The notes: generated from the sequence alone by a model not told the origin. Counted from the first letter of the stretch, positions 8,434-18,587 are shown. The stretch is 50,352 nucleotides of DNA from Elainella sp. Prado103 (GCA_025454395.1 JALOOM010000016.1:1-50352), one strand, 5' to 3'. Program-made: numbers and translations.

Positions 8434-9543
8434 TCAGTTTGAGTCTTCCGGTCGAGCCTGATTCCCTGTTACATCCATCGGGCTATCCAACAGAGCCCCC
8501 CTTGCTTTTAGCTTAATTCGCTCGCTATCTTCCAGCCCATCATTTTGACCAAAGCGGGCTCCCTTAATGAGCACCGCATTCAAATCCACCCGATGCACAA
8601 CGGTGCCGTTCAGGATCGCTTCGCGAAAATCAGCCCCGCTCAGATCCGCATCACTCAGATTGGCCTGGCTCAATTTAGCGCGACTCAAGTTGGCCCAACT
8701 TAAATTTGCCCAACTCAGATTGGCGCGGCTCAGCCGGGCCCAACTCAAGTTGGCGGCACTCAGGTTCGATCGATGCAGTTCGGCTTCCCGCAGATCGGCT
8801 CCGCTCAAGTTAACATCGCTCAGATCGGCTCCGCTCAAGTTGGCTCCCCGCAGCACTGCTTCCTGGAGGTCGGCATCGCTTAAATCCACACCTCGCAGAT
8901 CGGCTCCGCTTAAATCGGCTCCTCGCAGCACTGCCTCCCGTAAACTGGCTTGCCGCAGATTGGCCTGGATCAAATTCGCATCTCGCAAATCGACCCGATT
9001 CAAATTCGATCGGCTTAAATCAGTTTCACTCAGATCGGCATGGCTCAAATCCACCTTGCTTAACAGGGCCCATAAAATAAACACCATATTCGGATTTGCC
9101 CAGAGCAACACCGATCGATCGGACTTCGGCACTACCACCATGGCCCAAATCAGGGTCGCCCAAATCAGCACTAACCCCATCAAAATCACATTTTTCAAAC
9201 TGGATTGCACCCCGATGGTCTGGGGATGAGTTTCACGCAGATTGATCCAGACCAGAATCGTCCAGATCAAATTAGCCCAGATCAAAATCACACCGACAAA
9301 CCGAGCTTCTGGGAGGGAAATCCACAAAAGCGTTGCCCAAGCGAAGGTTGCCCATAACAACAGGGTGCCAATCAGATCCACCCGCCCCAGGTTTGCTCCC
9401 CGTAAATTCGCTCCCTTGAAGCTTTTGTGTCCTCGCCAGAGACTGAAACGGGTTCGTACACCCGGAAAAAAACTGAAACGACTCCCTCGTCTCGACCCAG
9501 TCGATCGGGGTAAAGGTGGTTTACGGGGCGGTGGCAAGGTCAT
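8434..9543 (-). CDS. membrane pentapeptide-repeat protein
   Basis: This 369-residue protein begins with a basic Pro/Arg-rich segment. A few A(N/D)LxG pentapeptides follow, then about 100 residues rich in Trp, Leu and Ile with several probable membrane segments (IWANLIWTILVWI-like). The C-terminal half carries about 30 consecutive A(D/N)LSx pentapeptides, which form a right-handed quadrilateral beta-helix. Such proteins are abundant in cyanobacteria and mostly without known function. I chose the ATG at 9543 (AGGA about 9 nt upstream) over a TTG 13 codons upstream. Long plus-strand frames opposite it are shadows of its repetitive codons. The membrane segments interrupting the repeat are unusual. 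Confidence 0.88.
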   Translation of the reverse strand: MTLPPPRKPPLPRSTGSRRGSRFSFFPGVRTRFSLWRGHKSFKGANLRGANLGRVDLIGTLLLWATFAWATLLWISLPEARFVGVILIWANLIWTILVWINLRETHPQTIGVQSSLKNVILMGLVLIWATLIWAMVVVPKSDRSVLLWANPNMVFILWALLSKVDLSHADLSETDLSRSNLNRVDLRDANLIQANLRQASLREAVLRGADLSGADLRGVDLSDADLQEAVLRGANLSGADLSDVNLSGADLREAELHRSNLSAANLSWARLSRANLSWANLSWANLSRAKLSQANLSDADLSGADFREAILNGTVVHRVDLNAVLIKGARFGQNDGLEDSERIKLKARGALLDSPMDVTGNQARPEDSN

Positions 9544-9704
9544 CAATTTATCCTGGTCTCTGCTGAAAAGAAACCCCTGCAAAGGTCTAATCTTAATGAA
9601 TATCCAGTTGAGAAGTCCACTGATCCGCCAATTCTGCCAAGTTCAACCGCCGCACTTGCTAAACTATGAGTGTGTAACCTAATGTAACGAAGCCAGGTAA
9701 ACCG

Positions 9705-10538
9705 ATGGAGTGGCAAGAAATTTACGGCAACTGGGTCTTAGTACCCACCCGTCCGATTGGCATTATTCACTTTTTGGGAGGGGCGTTTGTCGCCACTGCA
9801 CCTCAGGTTACCTATCGCAGCCTATTAGAGCATCTCGCGGCTGAAGGGTATGCGATCGTGGCAACCCCCTTCGTTAATACGCTCGATCACACCACGATCG
9901 CCCAGCGTGTGATGCGGATGTCTAACCTGGCGTTGGATTATTTAACCACTGATATTCTCCAACAGTATTCTTTGCCTATCTATGGTGTGGGGCACAGCAT
10001 GGGTTGCAAGCTGCATTTATTAATTGGTAGTTTGTTTCCTCAAGAACGAGCTGGTAATATTTTGATTTCGTTTAATAATTATCCTGCTCGACGTTCTATT
10101 CCCATGGTTGAACAGGTGATGCAGTTCTCCAGGTTAACATCCCAACTGGCCGCTCAATTCAATTCACCACTGCCACCCCAATTTGCGGCTGCCTTTGATG
10201 TTGAATTCACTCCTTCGCCGGAGGAAACCAATCGGCTCGTCTTAGAAAACTACCAGGTGCCGCGCAATCTCCTCATCAAGTTCAGGAATGACGAAATCGA
10301 TCAAACCCGATCGCTCCATGGTGTCCTGCTCGATCGATTTCCTCGGCTCACCAGTGTCGAGATCCTGTCAGGCAATCACCTGACTCCACTGGGACAAGAA
10401 GTCAATTGGCAGGCAGGTAAGGAATTTTCTCCCTTTGATGCGATCGGGCAATTTTTCAAACAAGAGGTTTACCGCGATCTGAATCACCTTAAGCTCACCC
10501 TATCGCGCTGGTTGAATCCATTAGCATCTTTGCGATAA
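9705..10538 (+). CDS. DUF1350 family protein (alpha/beta-hydrolase-like)
   Basis: This 277-residue protein matches the DUF1350 family conserved in cyanobacteria and plant plastids. It has an alpha/beta-hydrolase-like beginning (IGIIHFLGGAFVATAP, with a possible oxyanion loop) and a nucleophile-elbow-like GVGHSMGCKLH near residue 95, where Ser is flanked by His and Met. There is no signal peptide. Its biochemical role is not established. The ATG at 9705 is preceded by an AGG-containing weak ribosome binding site. It converges with sufS, whose stop is 37 bp away. Confidence 0.85.
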   Translation: MEWQEIYGNWVLVPTRPIGIIHFLGGAFVATAPQVTYRSLLEHLAAEGYAIVATPFVNTLDHTTIAQRVMRMSNLALDYLTTDILQQYSLPIYGVGHSMGCKLHLLIGSLFPQERAGNILISFNNYPARRSIPMVEQVMQFSRLTSQLAAQFNSPLPPQFAAAFDVEFTPSPEETNRLVLENYQVPRNLLIKFRNDEIDQTRSLHGVLLDRFPRLTSVEILSGNHLTPLGQEVNWQAGKEFSPFDAIGQFFKQEVYRDLNHLKLTLSRWLNPLASLR

Positions 10539-10574
10539 AGTCACCGACTCGCTCAACCCAGGTTTAACCCAGGC

Positions 10575-11837
10575 TTAACCCATAATATTGCTGAAGAAAT
10601 CGATCGTTTCCCGCAAAGCTACAATAAACGCATCAATTTCCTCATGGGTATTGTAGAAGTAAAGACTGGCACGAGCAGTTGCTGATACGCCCAGATAGCG
10701 GTGTAAGGGCTGCGTGCAGTGGTGCCCGGTGCGGATGGCAATTCCCTCTTGATCCAGCAGAGCCGACAGATCATTAGGATGAACGGCACCGCTGGTGAAT
10801 GCTGCCAGAGCCGCCCGATTGCTAGCCGTTGTGTTGGGCTTTGGCCCGTAAATTTTGACTTCTGGCACCTGTGCTAGCTTCTCAAACAAATGTAAGGTTA
10901 ATTCCTGCTCGTAGGCATGAATTTGATCCATGCCAACGCTGGTCAGGTAATCCACCGCTGCCCCCAAGGCGATCGCTTCCCCAATTGCTGGCGTGCCCGC
11001 TTCAAACTTGTGCGGTAACTCGGCATAGGTGGAATGATCGAGGAAGACATCCGCAATCATTTCTCCCCCTCCCAAAAAGGGCGGCATCGCTTGCAGCAAG
11101 GCGAGTTTCCCGTAGAGAAACCCAATTCCAGTCGGGGCACACATTTTATGCCCCGAAGCCACTAGCCAGTCGCAGTCTAATGCTTGCACATCGATCGGCA
11201 TATGAGGCACACTCTGGCAAGCATCCAGGAGCACCTTGGCTCCATAACGATGGGCAATCTCAATGATTTCTACGACTGGGTTGACGCAGCCTAAGGTATT
11301 CGAGACATGTACCACCGATACCAGCTTTGTTTTGTCAGAAACCAGCGAAGCATACTGATCGAGATCAAATTCCTGGGTTTCCGTCAACTCCACAAACTTC
11401 AGTACTGCCCCTGTGCGTTGAGCGACCAACTGCCATGGCACCAAGTTACTGTGGTGTTCCATCACCGTCAGGATAATTTCATCGCCCGGTTGCAGCGTAT
11501 TCATCCCCCAGGCATAAGCGACCAAGTTAATGGCCTCGCTGGCATTGCGGGTGTAAACAATCTCGTTGCGACTGGCTGCATTGACAAAGGCCGCCACCTT
11601 ATCCCGCGCTGCTTCATAGACCTCGGTAGCCTTGGCACTCAGTGCATGAACTCCTCGGTGAACATTAGCGTTGAATCCTTGGTAATAGTCTTGTAACGCC
11701 TGAAGCACCGCCGTTGGTTTTTGGGAAGTCGCCGCATTGTCCAGATAAACCAATGGCTTGCCATTCACATCCTGAGCCAGAATGGGAAAATCGGCTCGGA
11801 CTTTAGCGGACAGGGTGCGTTCTTGAGTGAAGGTCAT
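10575..11837 (-). CDS. sufS: SufS cysteine desulfurase
   Basis: This 420-residue PLP enzyme is a group II cysteine desulfurase. It removes sulfur from L-cysteine as an enzyme persulfide and passes it to the SufBCD scaffold. Visible features are [11 protein letters not shown] at the start, the PLP lysine near residue 231 ([17 protein letters not shown]) and the catalytic cysteine near residue 374 in the [11 protein letters not shown] loop typical of SufS rather than NifS/IscS. It is the last gene of sufBCDS, 60 bp after sufD. A NifS/IscS-type enzyme is encoded separately at 46409-47572. Confidence 0.96.
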   Translation of the reverse strand: MTFTQERTLSAKVRADFPILAQDVNGKPLVYLDNAATSQKPTAVLQALQDYYQGFNANVHRGVHALSAKATEVYEAARDKVAAFVNAASRNEIVYTRNASEAINLVAYAWGMNTLQPGDEIILTVMEHHSNLVPWQLVAQRTGAVLKFVELTETQEFDLDQYASLVSDKTKLVSVVHVSNTLGCVNPVVEIIEIAHRYGAKVLLDACQSVPHMPIDVQALDCDWLVASGHKMCAPTGIGFLYGKLALLQAMPPFLGGGEMIADVFLDHSTYAELPHKFEAGTPAIGEAIALGAAVDYLTSVGMDQIHAYEQELTLHLFEKLAQVPEVKIYGPKPNTTASNRAALAAFTSGAVHPNDLSALLDQEGIAIRTGHHCTQPLHRYLGVSATARASLYFYNTHEEIDAFIVALRETIDFFSNIMG

Positions 11838-11897
11838 AGCGGAGTCAAGGAATGAAGGATGCGAGAAGTCAGCGATCGAACCAGAAAATCAAGTTGA

Positions 11898-13295
11898 TTA
11901 GGATTGCGCCACTTGAGCCATCAGGGTTTGCCGCAAAGAGTCGATCGGCACTTGCGCCAATACCTCATAGGCAAAGGCATTCACTAACAGCTTGCGAGCA
12001 CTCTGGGTATCAATCCCCCGGCTTTGCAAGTAAAAAATTTCGTCAGTTTCTAGTTGGCCTACCGTGGCCCCATGGGTACATTTCACATTATCGGCTACAA
12101 TTTCCAACTGCGGCTTGGTATCGACTCTGGCTTTTGGCGACAGCAACAAATTGCGATTTAACTGCCCAGCATCAGTCATCTGAGCTGCTTGTGGTACGTA
12201 TACTTTGCCATTAAACACAGCATGTCCCCGATCGTCCACAATACATTTGTGTAACTGGCGAGTCATACCGTAGGGCTTGGTCAGGGCGATCGTACTGTGG
12301 GTATCGCTAACCTGATCTTGCTGCGCTACCGTTAAACCATTCAGCACCGTTTCAGTTTGTTCGCCGGTTTGGTAAATTTCGAGATGATGCCGCGAGAGTT
12401 GTGCCCCCAAATCGATCGTATTGCAGGTGTAGTGGGAGGTGCGCGCTTGGGAAACGGCCGTTTTGCCAATTTGGAAAGCCGTCCCACTATGACGCTGCAC
12501 GCGGGTATGATTCAGCCGCGCATTCTCTGCCAGCCAGATCTCAGTCACCCCATTTTCCAAATAGGCAGTCTCACCGATCGTCACATGATCTTCCAGGATG
12601 GTTAAGGCGCTATTGGCAGCCAAAATCACCAGGCTGCGGGGTTGAATCAGGGTAGGCTGGGGTGCAGTAGCAATAAATAACAGATGAATCGGAGTGTCAA
12701 TTTCAGCATTTTTGCTAACTTGAACAATCGCCGCATCGGTTAACCCAGCCGTATTTAAAGCCGTGAACACCTCTTCAGCCCCAGCCTGTTTACCCAGGTA
12801 AGGCAGAATGGCAGGGGTCTCAGCTTCTGGCAACTCGCTGAGGCTGCCGATCGTTAACCCTGCTGGCAGATTGGCAACGCTAGACAATTGTGGGGCGTAT
12901 TGTCCATTCACAAAGGTCAAGCGGTGAGGCACATCCGGCAAGGCAAAGGTGGCAAGATTGGTAGTGGTCAAACGATCCGCTAAGCTCGCAGACTCGGTTG
13001 CCCCGATCGATAAATTCAGCAGATCCGCCAAATCCGTAAATCGCCATTCCTCGTCCCTTGTAGAGGGAAAATGTTGCTCTTGTACCCGTACGACGGCGTG
13101 ATCGCGAAGCTCTTGCAGCCAAATCCGATCGATCGGTTCAGCTTGGGCCAATCTCAGCAGGCAGGCTAAATAGTCGGCTCTTGCTTGGGCTGAGGTTGAT
13201 CGAGCTGATTCACCGATTGATTCACCAATCGATTCATTGATTGATTCAGCCGCTGTATGAATCGTAGGATCGCCAGGAGAAACCTGAATACTCAT
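11898..13295 (-). CDS. sufD: SufD Fe-S cluster scaffold subunit
   Basis: This 465-residue protein is the SufD member of the SufBC2D scaffold that builds [4Fe-4S] clusters. The C-terminal half has the family's beta-helix core ([43 protein letters not shown]). The N terminus carries a short Glu-Ser-Ile-(Asn/Gly) repeat from a 12-bp tandem duplication (about 13200-13250), probably disordered. Its ATG overlaps the sufC stop (ATGA), which indicates translational coupling. Confidence 0.95.
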   Translation of the reverse strand: MSIQVSPGDPTIHTAAESINESIGESIGESARSTSAQARADYLACLLRLAQAEPIDRIWLQELRDHAVVRVQEQHFPSTRDEEWRFTDLADLLNLSIGATESASLADRLTTTNLATFALPDVPHRLTFVNGQYAPQLSSVANLPAGLTIGSLSELPEAETPAILPYLGKQAGAEEVFTALNTAGLTDAAIVQVSKNAEIDTPIHLLFIATAPQPTLIQPRSLVILAANSALTILEDHVTIGETAYLENGVTEIWLAENARLNHTRVQRHSGTAFQIGKTAVSQARTSHYTCNTIDLGAQLSRHHLEIYQTGEQTETVLNGLTVAQQDQVSDTHSTIALTKPYGMTRQLHKCIVDDRGHAVFNGKVYVPQAAQMTDAGQLNRNLLLSPKARVDTKPQLEIVADNVKCTHGATVGQLETDEIFYLQSRGIDTQSARKLLVNAFAYEVLAQVPIDSLRQTLMAQVAQS

Positions 13296-14074
13296 GATGC
13301 GACTGCCTCCGCTTCTAGCACCCAGTCATAACCGCGCTCCTCTAATTCCAGCGCCAGCTCCTTACCGCCTGTCCGCAAAATTCGCCCGTTAGCCATCACA
13401 TGCACATAGTCGGGCACAATGTAGTCTAACAAGCGCTGATAGTGGGTAATCACCAGCATGGCGTTTTGCGCAGTCGAGAGTTGATTCACCCCGTTCGCCA
13501 CAATCCGCAGGGCATCAATATCCAGTCCAGAATCGGTTTCATCTAGAATTGCCAGCTTAGGGTCAAGGATGGCCATTTGCAGGATTTCGTTGCGCTTCTT
13601 CTCACCCCCAGAAAATCCCTCGTTGACGCTACGGTTCAGAAAGGCCGGATCCATTTTCACAACATCCAGCTTTTCCTGCACCAAATCATCAAAATCGAAG
13701 GCATCCAGCTCTTCCAAGCCTTGATGTTTCCGTTTCGAGTTGTAAGCGACCCGCAAAAAGTCCAGGTTGCTGACCCCCGGAATTTCCAGTGGATATTGAA
13801 AAGCTAAAAAGACCCCCGATCGAGCCCGATCTTCTGGCTCTAACTCCAGCAGATTTTGCCCCAGGTAAGCCACCTCGCCGCCCGTGACTTCATAGTCCGG
13901 ATGACCAGACAACACCTTTGAAAAAGTGCTTTTGCCCGATCCATTCGGCCCCATGATCGCGTGAATTTCTCCGGCCTTAATCTCCAGGTTCATCCCTTTC
14001 AGGATCGGTGTATCATCCACACTGGCTGTGAGATCCTTCACCGCTAAAATCACATCACTGTTTTCAATAATCAC
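13292..14074 (-). CDS. sufC: SufC ATPase of the Fe-S assembly complex
   Basis: SufC is the ABC-type ATPase that drives the SufBCD scaffold. Visible are Walker A (GPNGSGKST), the signature [10 protein letters not shown], Walker B ([14 protein letters not shown]) and the H-loop ([13 protein letters not shown]). I chose the GTG at 14074, giving 260 residues, the usual SufC length. It has AGGGAG about 10 nt upstream, and the product then begins just before the conserved [11 protein letters not shown] segment. The open frame extends upstream to 14176, but that extension is not SufC-like. The gene overlaps sufD by 4 bp. Confidence 0.95.
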   Translation of the reverse strand: MIIENSDVILAVKDLTASVDDTPILKGMNLEIKAGEIHAIMGPNGSGKSTFSKVLSGHPDYEVTGGEVAYLGQNLLELEPEDRARSGVFLAFQYPLEIPGVSNLDFLRVAYNSKRKHQGLEELDAFDFDDLVQEKLDVVKMDPAFLNRSVNEGFSGGEKKRNEILQMAILDPKLAILDETDSGLDIDALRIVANGVNQLSTAQNAMLVITHYQRLLDYIVPDYVHVMANGRILRTGGKELALELEERGYDWVLEAEAVAS

Positions 14075-14191
14075 CCGATCGTTCTCCCTTCTGCGTTCCA
14101 ACCCTCTCGTTCCGTTTTCATCGCTGCTGCGTCCGTTGGACTGTACAGTGTCTTGTAGACCAATGCACCCATCCACGGATTAACCAGCTCT

Positions 14192-15628
14192 CTAACCCAC
14201 GCTACCTTCCAGCTTCAAAGCCAAGAGCTTGTCTGCCTCCACTGCAAATTCCATCGGTAGTTGGTTAAACACATCCCGACAAAAACCACTGATCATCATG
14301 GCGATCGCATCTTCCATTGAAATGCCCCGCTGCGCAAAATAGAAGAGTTGATCTTCCCCAATCTTGGAGGTAGAAGCCTCATGCTCGACCTTGGCCGTAT
14401 TGTTCTGTACTTGAATGTAGGGGAAGGTGTTTGCTCCTGCGCGATCACCGATGAGCATCGAATCACATTGGGAATAGTTACGGGCTCCAGCCGCTTTCGG
14501 GCCAATTTTCACTAAGCCACGATAGCTATTTTCTGAATGACCAGCCGAAATCCCTTTTGATACGATCGTGCTGCGTGTGTTCTTGCCAATATGCACCATC
14601 TTTGTGCCGGTATCGGCTTGCTGACGGTTGTTGGTCAGTGCCACTGAGTAAAATTCTCCAACCGAATTATCACCCACTAATACGCAACTTGGATATTTCC
14701 AAGTAATTGCCGATCCGGTTTCCACTTGCGTCCAGGAAATTTTTGAGTTTTTGCCCTGACACAAGCCCCGCTTTGTCACAAAGTTGTAGATTCCGCCTTT
14801 CCCGTCTGCATCTCCCGCGTACCAATTCTGCACGGTCGAATATTTAATATCTGCATCATCTAAAGCAACCAGTTCGACTACAGCAGCATGAAGTTGGTTG
14901 CTGTCATACATCGGTGCTGTACAGCCTTCTAAATAGCTGACCGAACTTCCTTCTTCGGCCACAATCAAGGTTCGTTCAAACTGTCCTGATTCACCGTTAT
15001 TGATCCGGAAATAGGTAGACAATTCCATCGGGCACTTCACACCCTTGGGAATGAACACAAATGATCCATCACTAAATACGGCAGAGTTGAGGGCGGCAAA
15101 ATAATTGTCTGCAACCGGCACCACACTACCCAGATACTTTTGCACCAAGTCAGGATGCTCTTGCAAGGCTTCTGAGATTGGGCAGAAGATCACCCCATGT
15201 TCAGCCAGCTTTTCCTTAAAGGTCGTCGCCACCGAGACACTATCAAAAATGGCATCCACTGCCACGTTGCTGAGGCGCTTTTGCTCTGAAAGCGGAATCC
15301 CTAATTTCTCAAATGTTTCCAGTAGCGTTGGATCGACCTCGTCCAGGCTTTTTTTCTTCTCCTGAACTTTAGGGGCCGAATAGTAAACAATGCTCTGGTA
15401 ATCGATCGGCGGATAGCCTACCTCTGCCCAATTGGGCTCAGCCATCTTCAACCACTGGCGATAAGCCTTGAGGCGAAACTCTAACATGAATTCCGGCTCA
15501 TTCTTTTTGGCAGAGATGAGGCGAACCACATCTTCACTTAACCCTGCTGGGATCGTGTCTGACTCAATCTCAGTCACGAAGCCATACTTATAAGGTTGGT
15601 TAACCAGAGACTTGACCGAAGTTGACAT
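14192..15628 (-). CDS. sufB: SufB Fe-S cluster scaffold subunit
   Basis: This 478-residue SufB, the main scaffold subunit, is highly conserved ([18 protein letters not shown] at the start; [58 protein letters not shown] near the end). It includes the conserved cysteine in YLEGCTAP and the core beta-helix shared with SufD. It is first of the sufBCDS genes. The 187-bp gap to ftrC upstream contains a 13-bp tandem repeat but no CAAC-N6-GTTG operator, so transcription may start upstream of ftrC. Confidence 0.97.
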   Translation of the reverse strand: MSTSVKSLVNQPYKYGFVTEIESDTIPAGLSEDVVRLISAKKNEPEFMLEFRLKAYRQWLKMAEPNWAEVGYPPIDYQSIVYYSAPKVQEKKKSLDEVDPTLLETFEKLGIPLSEQKRLSNVAVDAIFDSVSVATTFKEKLAEHGVIFCPISEALQEHPDLVQKYLGSVVPVADNYFAALNSAVFSDGSFVFIPKGVKCPMELSTYFRINNGESGQFERTLIVAEEGSSVSYLEGCTAPMYDSNQLHAAVVELVALDDADIKYSTVQNWYAGDADGKGGIYNFVTKRGLCQGKNSKISWTQVETGSAITWKYPSCVLVGDNSVGEFYSVALTNNRQQADTGTKMVHIGKNTRSTIVSKGISAGHSENSYRGLVKIGPKAAGARNYSQCDSMLIGDRAGANTFPYIQVQNNTAKVEHEASTSKIGEDQLFYFAQRGISMEDAIAMMISGFCRDVFNQLPMEFAVEADKLLALKLEGSVG

Positions 15629-15739
15629 AACGTTCTCTCAGAGGTGTGGTGTTCAGAGGTGTGGTGTAAGGATTCAGAGCAATTTAGGACAGCGTTCTCA
15701 GCTATATCCGGCCCATAAACCAGAGCTATCCAGAGTCCA

Positions 15740-15790
15740 TTCAAATCAACCGTTCAAATCAACCGTTCAAGTCAGTCGTTCAAATTGGAC
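15740..15790 (+). repeat. 13-bp tandem repeat between sufB and ftrC
   Basis: Three 13-bp units (TTCAAATCAACCG twice, then a diverged TTCAAGTCAGTCG) plus a partial fourth lie in the sufB leader region. The 13-bp period does not preserve frame, as expected for an intergenic array. Confidence 0.9.
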
Positions 15791-15815
15791 TCAAGTGGCC
15801 CCGGTCGGGCCGATT

Positions 15816-16178
15816 CTAAGCTTGATTCGTCACCGATCGAATTTGCTCGATCGAAATCTCCTGCTGCTCACCTGCAAAGTCATTGTCAGGAGTGAGAAAC
15901 AACATACAGTGGCATTCTTTGCGCTCTCGCATCGGCACACAGGGGCAGTTCCAATAGGCTGCTGCCGCCTCAGCCTGTTTATCTTCATAGTGGCGGCAAG
16001 GGCAAAGCGGTGCCCCCAACTCATCCTTATGCTTTGCCAGACCTTCAATGACGACCGCCGTAACACCGGGATCAATACAGAAATAGGTATCTGTGCGCTT
16101 GGCATACTGTTCTGCGAAATTTCGCATCGCTTCCAAGTGCTTATCCGTAGCTTGGGTTGGGTTTGTGGTTGTGTCCAT
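15816..16178 (-). CDS. ftrC: ferredoxin-thioredoxin reductase catalytic subunit
   Basis: This 120-residue FTR beta chain uses a [4Fe-4S] cluster next to a redox disulfide to pass electrons from ferredoxin to thioredoxin. It carries the family's cysteine set: FCIDPG, CPCRHY, NCPCVPMRE and ECHCMLFL. I chose the ATG at 16178 (MDTTTNPTQ); an alternative seven codons upstream is less likely. It sits between sufB and the divergent sufR, on the suf strand, with two SufR operators just upstream. That suggests SufR control of ftrC, and probably of sufBCDS through it, which fits because FTR is itself a [4Fe-4S] enzyme. Confidence 0.95.
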   Translation of the reverse strand: MDTTTNPTQATDKHLEAMRNFAEQYAKRTDTYFCIDPGVTAVVIEGLAKHKDELGAPLCPCRHYEDKQAEAAAAYWNCPCVPMRERKECHCMLFLTPDNDFAGEQQEISIEQIRSVTNQA

Positions 16179-16187
16179 GGGATCGGG

Positions 16188-16217
16188 GCGACAGAACAAT
16201 CAAATAGCTCGTATAAT
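16188..16217 (+). promoter_or_regulatory. putative sufR promoter
   Basis: A perfect -10 hexamer TATAAT (16212-16217) lies 18 bp after a -35-like GCGACA (16188-16193). Transcription would begin near 16224, inside the first SufR operator, which would explain autorepression. The resulting sufR leader would be about 220 nt, so another start nearer sufR is possible. Confidence 0.4.
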
Positions 16218-16222
16218 TAAAA

Positions 16223-16236
16223 CAACTTACTTGTTG
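16223..16236. promoter_or_regulatory. SufR operator 1 (CAAC-N6-GTTG)
   Basis: CAACTTACTTGTTG is an exact match to the CAAC-N6-GTTG inverted repeat reported as the SufR binding motif in Synechocystis. It lies 45 bp upstream of the ftrC start and overlaps the expected transcription start of the putative sufR promoter. Confidence 0.85.
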
Positions 16237-16262
16237 CTTAAGTCCATTGTAAAGCACTTTAA

Positions 16263-16276
16263 CAACAAAAAAGTTG
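16263..16276. promoter_or_regulatory. SufR operator 2 (CAAC-N6-GTTG)
   Basis: CAACAAAAAAGTTG is a second exact match, centred 40 bp from operator 1, about four helical turns. On the minus strand it falls just downstream of a -35-like TTGACT (16286-16281), between it and weak -10 candidates near 16257-16263. Bound SufR would therefore block transcription toward ftrC-suf. Confidence 0.85.
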
Positions 16277-16441
16277 CCAAAGTCAATTTTAGGTCTGAAT
16301 GGATCCGTTTTTTCCTTGAAGTTTTGTGACTTTTGGGAGCTAAGGCGGGTTCTGGTTTGATGGCAAGAGGTCAGTCGATGGTTAATGTATTGACTATCGA
16401 TTTGACTGTTGGAAGATCTTGTTGGGAAATCTGGTAAATCA

Positions 16442-17089
16442 ATGACAGCTACGCAGCACCCTTCCACGAAGCAAGACATTCTCAATTACCTGCTCAAGCA
16501 GAGTAAAGCCACTGCCCAAGAGTTGGCAGAGAGTCTGGATATTAGTCCGCAAGCCACCCGTCGCCATCTGAAAGACTTGCAAGAAGAAGGCTTGATCGAG
16601 CATGAAGTAGTACGGGTGGGGATGGGTCGTCCCAATTATTTCTACAGGCTCAGTTCGGCTGGGCGGGCTCAGTTCCCCGGTCGCTACGATGATTTTGCCG
16701 TGTCGCTGTTAGGCACTCTGGCCGACAGCATCGACAAAAAGCAGTTTAACGACATTTTGCGAAAACAATGGGAGCGGAAAGCCCAAGAATATCGCGATCG
16801 GGTTGGCACGGGCTCCTTGGCCGATCGAGTGGCTCGCTTGGTTGAACTGCGCCAAGCTGAGGGGTATATGGCAGAGTATCACCCGATCGAAGCTGAGAAT
16901 GGATTGCCTCGCTACATCATCACAGAATATAACTGCGCCATCTCTCATATCGCCGAAACCTTCCCGACGGTTTGCGGTCATGAACTCGAAATGTTCACGA
17001 TCGCTTTAGAAGGCTGTCAAGTGGAACGCACTCACTGGATGGTTGGCGGCGAACATCAGTGTGGTTACCTCGTTCGAGAACACCCTTAA
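16442..17089 (+). CDS. sufR: SufR, Fe-S-sensing repressor of suf
   Basis: This 215-residue DeoR-like repressor has an N-terminal helix-turn-helix (ATAQELAESLDISPQATRRH, about residues 20-40). Its C-terminal cluster ligand motif fits Cys-X12-Cys-X13-Cys-X14-Cys exactly, the SufR signature, from YNCAISH to HQCGYL. SufR with its [4Fe-4S] cluster represses suf and its own gene and releases on cluster loss under iron or oxidative stress. I chose the ATG at 16442; the frame extends 11 codons upstream without support. It is divergent from ftrC-sufBCDS, with two operators between. Confidence 0.96.
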   Translation: MTATQHPSTKQDILNYLLKQSKATAQELAESLDISPQATRRHLKDLQEEGLIEHEVVRVGMGRPNYFYRLSSAGRAQFPGRYDDFAVSLLGTLADSIDKKQFNDILRKQWERKAQEYRDRVGTGSLADRVARLVELRQAEGYMAEYHPIEAENGLPRYIITEYNCAISHIAETFPTVCGHELEMFTIALEGCQVERTHWMVGGEHQCGYLVREHP

Positions 17090-17142
17090 TTTCAGTTATT
17101 CTCTGAACATTCTGCCTGGAACATTCTGCCCTATCTTGCCCT

Positions 17143-17547
17143 ATGTCCGATTTCCAGTTGCCCGAATTCCTCACCTATGATGAGGTGGTAGAGGTTGATA
17201 AAGCCCTCCTGACTGCTCAGGATAAGTTTCTGACGCGGGTTTCGCTCTATTCACTGCGGGTGCTCAAACAAATTGCTGCGACCGAACAACGGCCGATCGC
17301 CCAAATCGACGAGATGCAAATCGCCCACTGGATCGGTCAAGATCCCACCTTGAAGCAGGCGATTGGTACCGACGATACCTTCTTGTTGTTTTTCACCCGG
17401 ATTGTTCTGTCATCCCTGCAACCGCTCCAACAGGTGGCTGAGACAACGGCTACTCCGATCGATCAACTATCGATTCAGCAAGTTGTGGGTTGGTTTGAGC
17501 ACCGAGCCAAAAGCCGATTCCAAACCGAACCCTCTTCAAATAACTGA
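17143..17547 (+). CDS. conserved hypothetical protein
   Basis: This 134-residue, mostly alpha-helical acidic protein lacks cysteines, membrane segments or a signal peptide. Two similar halves can be seen: a (V/L)SLYSLRVLKQIAA-like helix near residue 35 and a RIVLSSLQPLQQVAE-like helix near residue 87, each followed by Thr/Pro-Ile-(A/D)Q and a tryptophan-containing segment. It may therefore contain an internal duplication. No family is recognised. It starts 53 bp after sufR on the same strand and may be co-transcribed with it. Confidence 0.7.
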   Translation: MSDFQLPEFLTYDEVVEVDKALLTAQDKFLTRVSLYSLRVLKQIAATEQRPIAQIDEMQIAHWIGQDPTLKQAIGTDDTFLLFFTRIVLSSLQPLQQVAETTATPIDQLSIQQVVGWFEHRAKSRFQTEPSSNN

Positions 17548-17620
17548 CAAAGCGATCGAGTCATTTCTCCAGGGGTTGCTTGATTCAATTAAGACAAGGA
17601 GCCCTCAAGGCAAGGGTCGA

Positions 17621-18373
17621 TCAAGATAACGGCGACTCAAAAACAGGTTGGCGCGGTTCCAAGCGGAAAATATCTTCCAGTTCGCTTCGATCGCTCGGAT
17701 GTCCATCCACCATCAGCGAATGAGTTAACCCCGCAGGTAAGCCATGGCCGTCTTCAGGCGATTGCTTGAAATAGATCTGGGCAATATCTGCTGGCAGGGC
17801 GATTTCAAGCTGCCGATAACTGTCCGCCAACTCGGCTTCAACTTCCTGGGGCGAAATCAGTTCTCCTTCGGCTTGCAGGTAGGCCGAAATGCGGGGCGCA
17901 CTCCAGTGAAAGGTTTGGGCCATCAATACCACAAATCGTTGCCGAGGCGAGAGGCGATCGAGGGCCTGTTCCACAAAACACCAGAATGGCGGTGAAGCAG
18001 CCGATAACGAGTAATTAATTTCCTCTACCGGCGGTAACTCCACTCGATTGATGCAAAGAGCCGTTACCTGAATCAGCCAGCTCTGCAAGGAGAAGTTGGG
18101 GTGATGTGCCAGTTGGCTCGCCATATCCAGTCCACCCAGCTCATAATAAAGATGCCTCCAAGTCACGGCAAATAGATAGTTCGCCTGAGTTCTAGATCGG
18201 ACTGAATGCTGAATTAAGGAGTAGACGATCGGACTATAGCGGCAGAACAGGGCGACAAAATAGCGGCCGCTATCAGGATTCTGCTGGAACAAAGCTAACA
18301 AGTCCCGATCGCTCTGATGGTGCAAGTCTTGGATCAGGGCGTGATTGCATTCAGGAAAAGAAGGGATGTGCAT
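17621..18373 (-). CDS. sigma-70-like (ECF-like) protein
   Basis: This 250-residue protein has the outline of a small sigma-70 family factor. A region-2-like part (DLLALFQQNPDSGRYFVALF, about residues 24-90) is followed by a region-4-like part with LDRLSPRQRFVVLMAQTF and a helix-turn-helix-like stretch (about residues 137-190). The core-binding and -10-recognition residues look diverged, so its activity as a sigma factor is uncertain. The C-terminal ~45 residues are acidic. It converges with the hypothetical gene at 17143. Confidence 0.65.
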   Translation of the reverse strand: MHIPSFPECNHALIQDLHHQSDRDLLALFQQNPDSGRYFVALFCRYSPIVYSLIQHSVRSRTQANYLFAVTWRHLYYELGGLDMASQLAHHPNFSLQSWLIQVTALCINRVELPPVEEINYSLSAASPPFWCFVEQALDRLSPRQRFVVLMAQTFHWSAPRISAYLQAEGELISPQEVEAELADSYRQLEIALPADIAQIYFKQSPEDGHGLPAGLTHSLMVDGHPSDRSELEDIFRLEPRQPVFESPLS

Positions 18374-18587
18374 AGGTGCTCGAAACCATGAAAAACGAAG
18401 CTAGAACGGGTTACTCCATCAAACCACTCAACCTGGCGACAACTGCCAAGTAGCGACAGTCGGCGATAGTTTGCGACAATGGGCAACAGTAATTAGACAA
18501 CAGGCATGGCGATAGATGAATTTAGTCCCCAATCATACTGACAAGTCCTAAAAGTGGCCTATCTTCCCTCGAATTGATCCCAAGTCT

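Noticed and set aside
8567-9682. Long plus-strand frames opposite the pentapeptide gene
   Set aside because: They are shadows: the regular codon pattern of the pentapeptide repeat keeps the opposite strand open.
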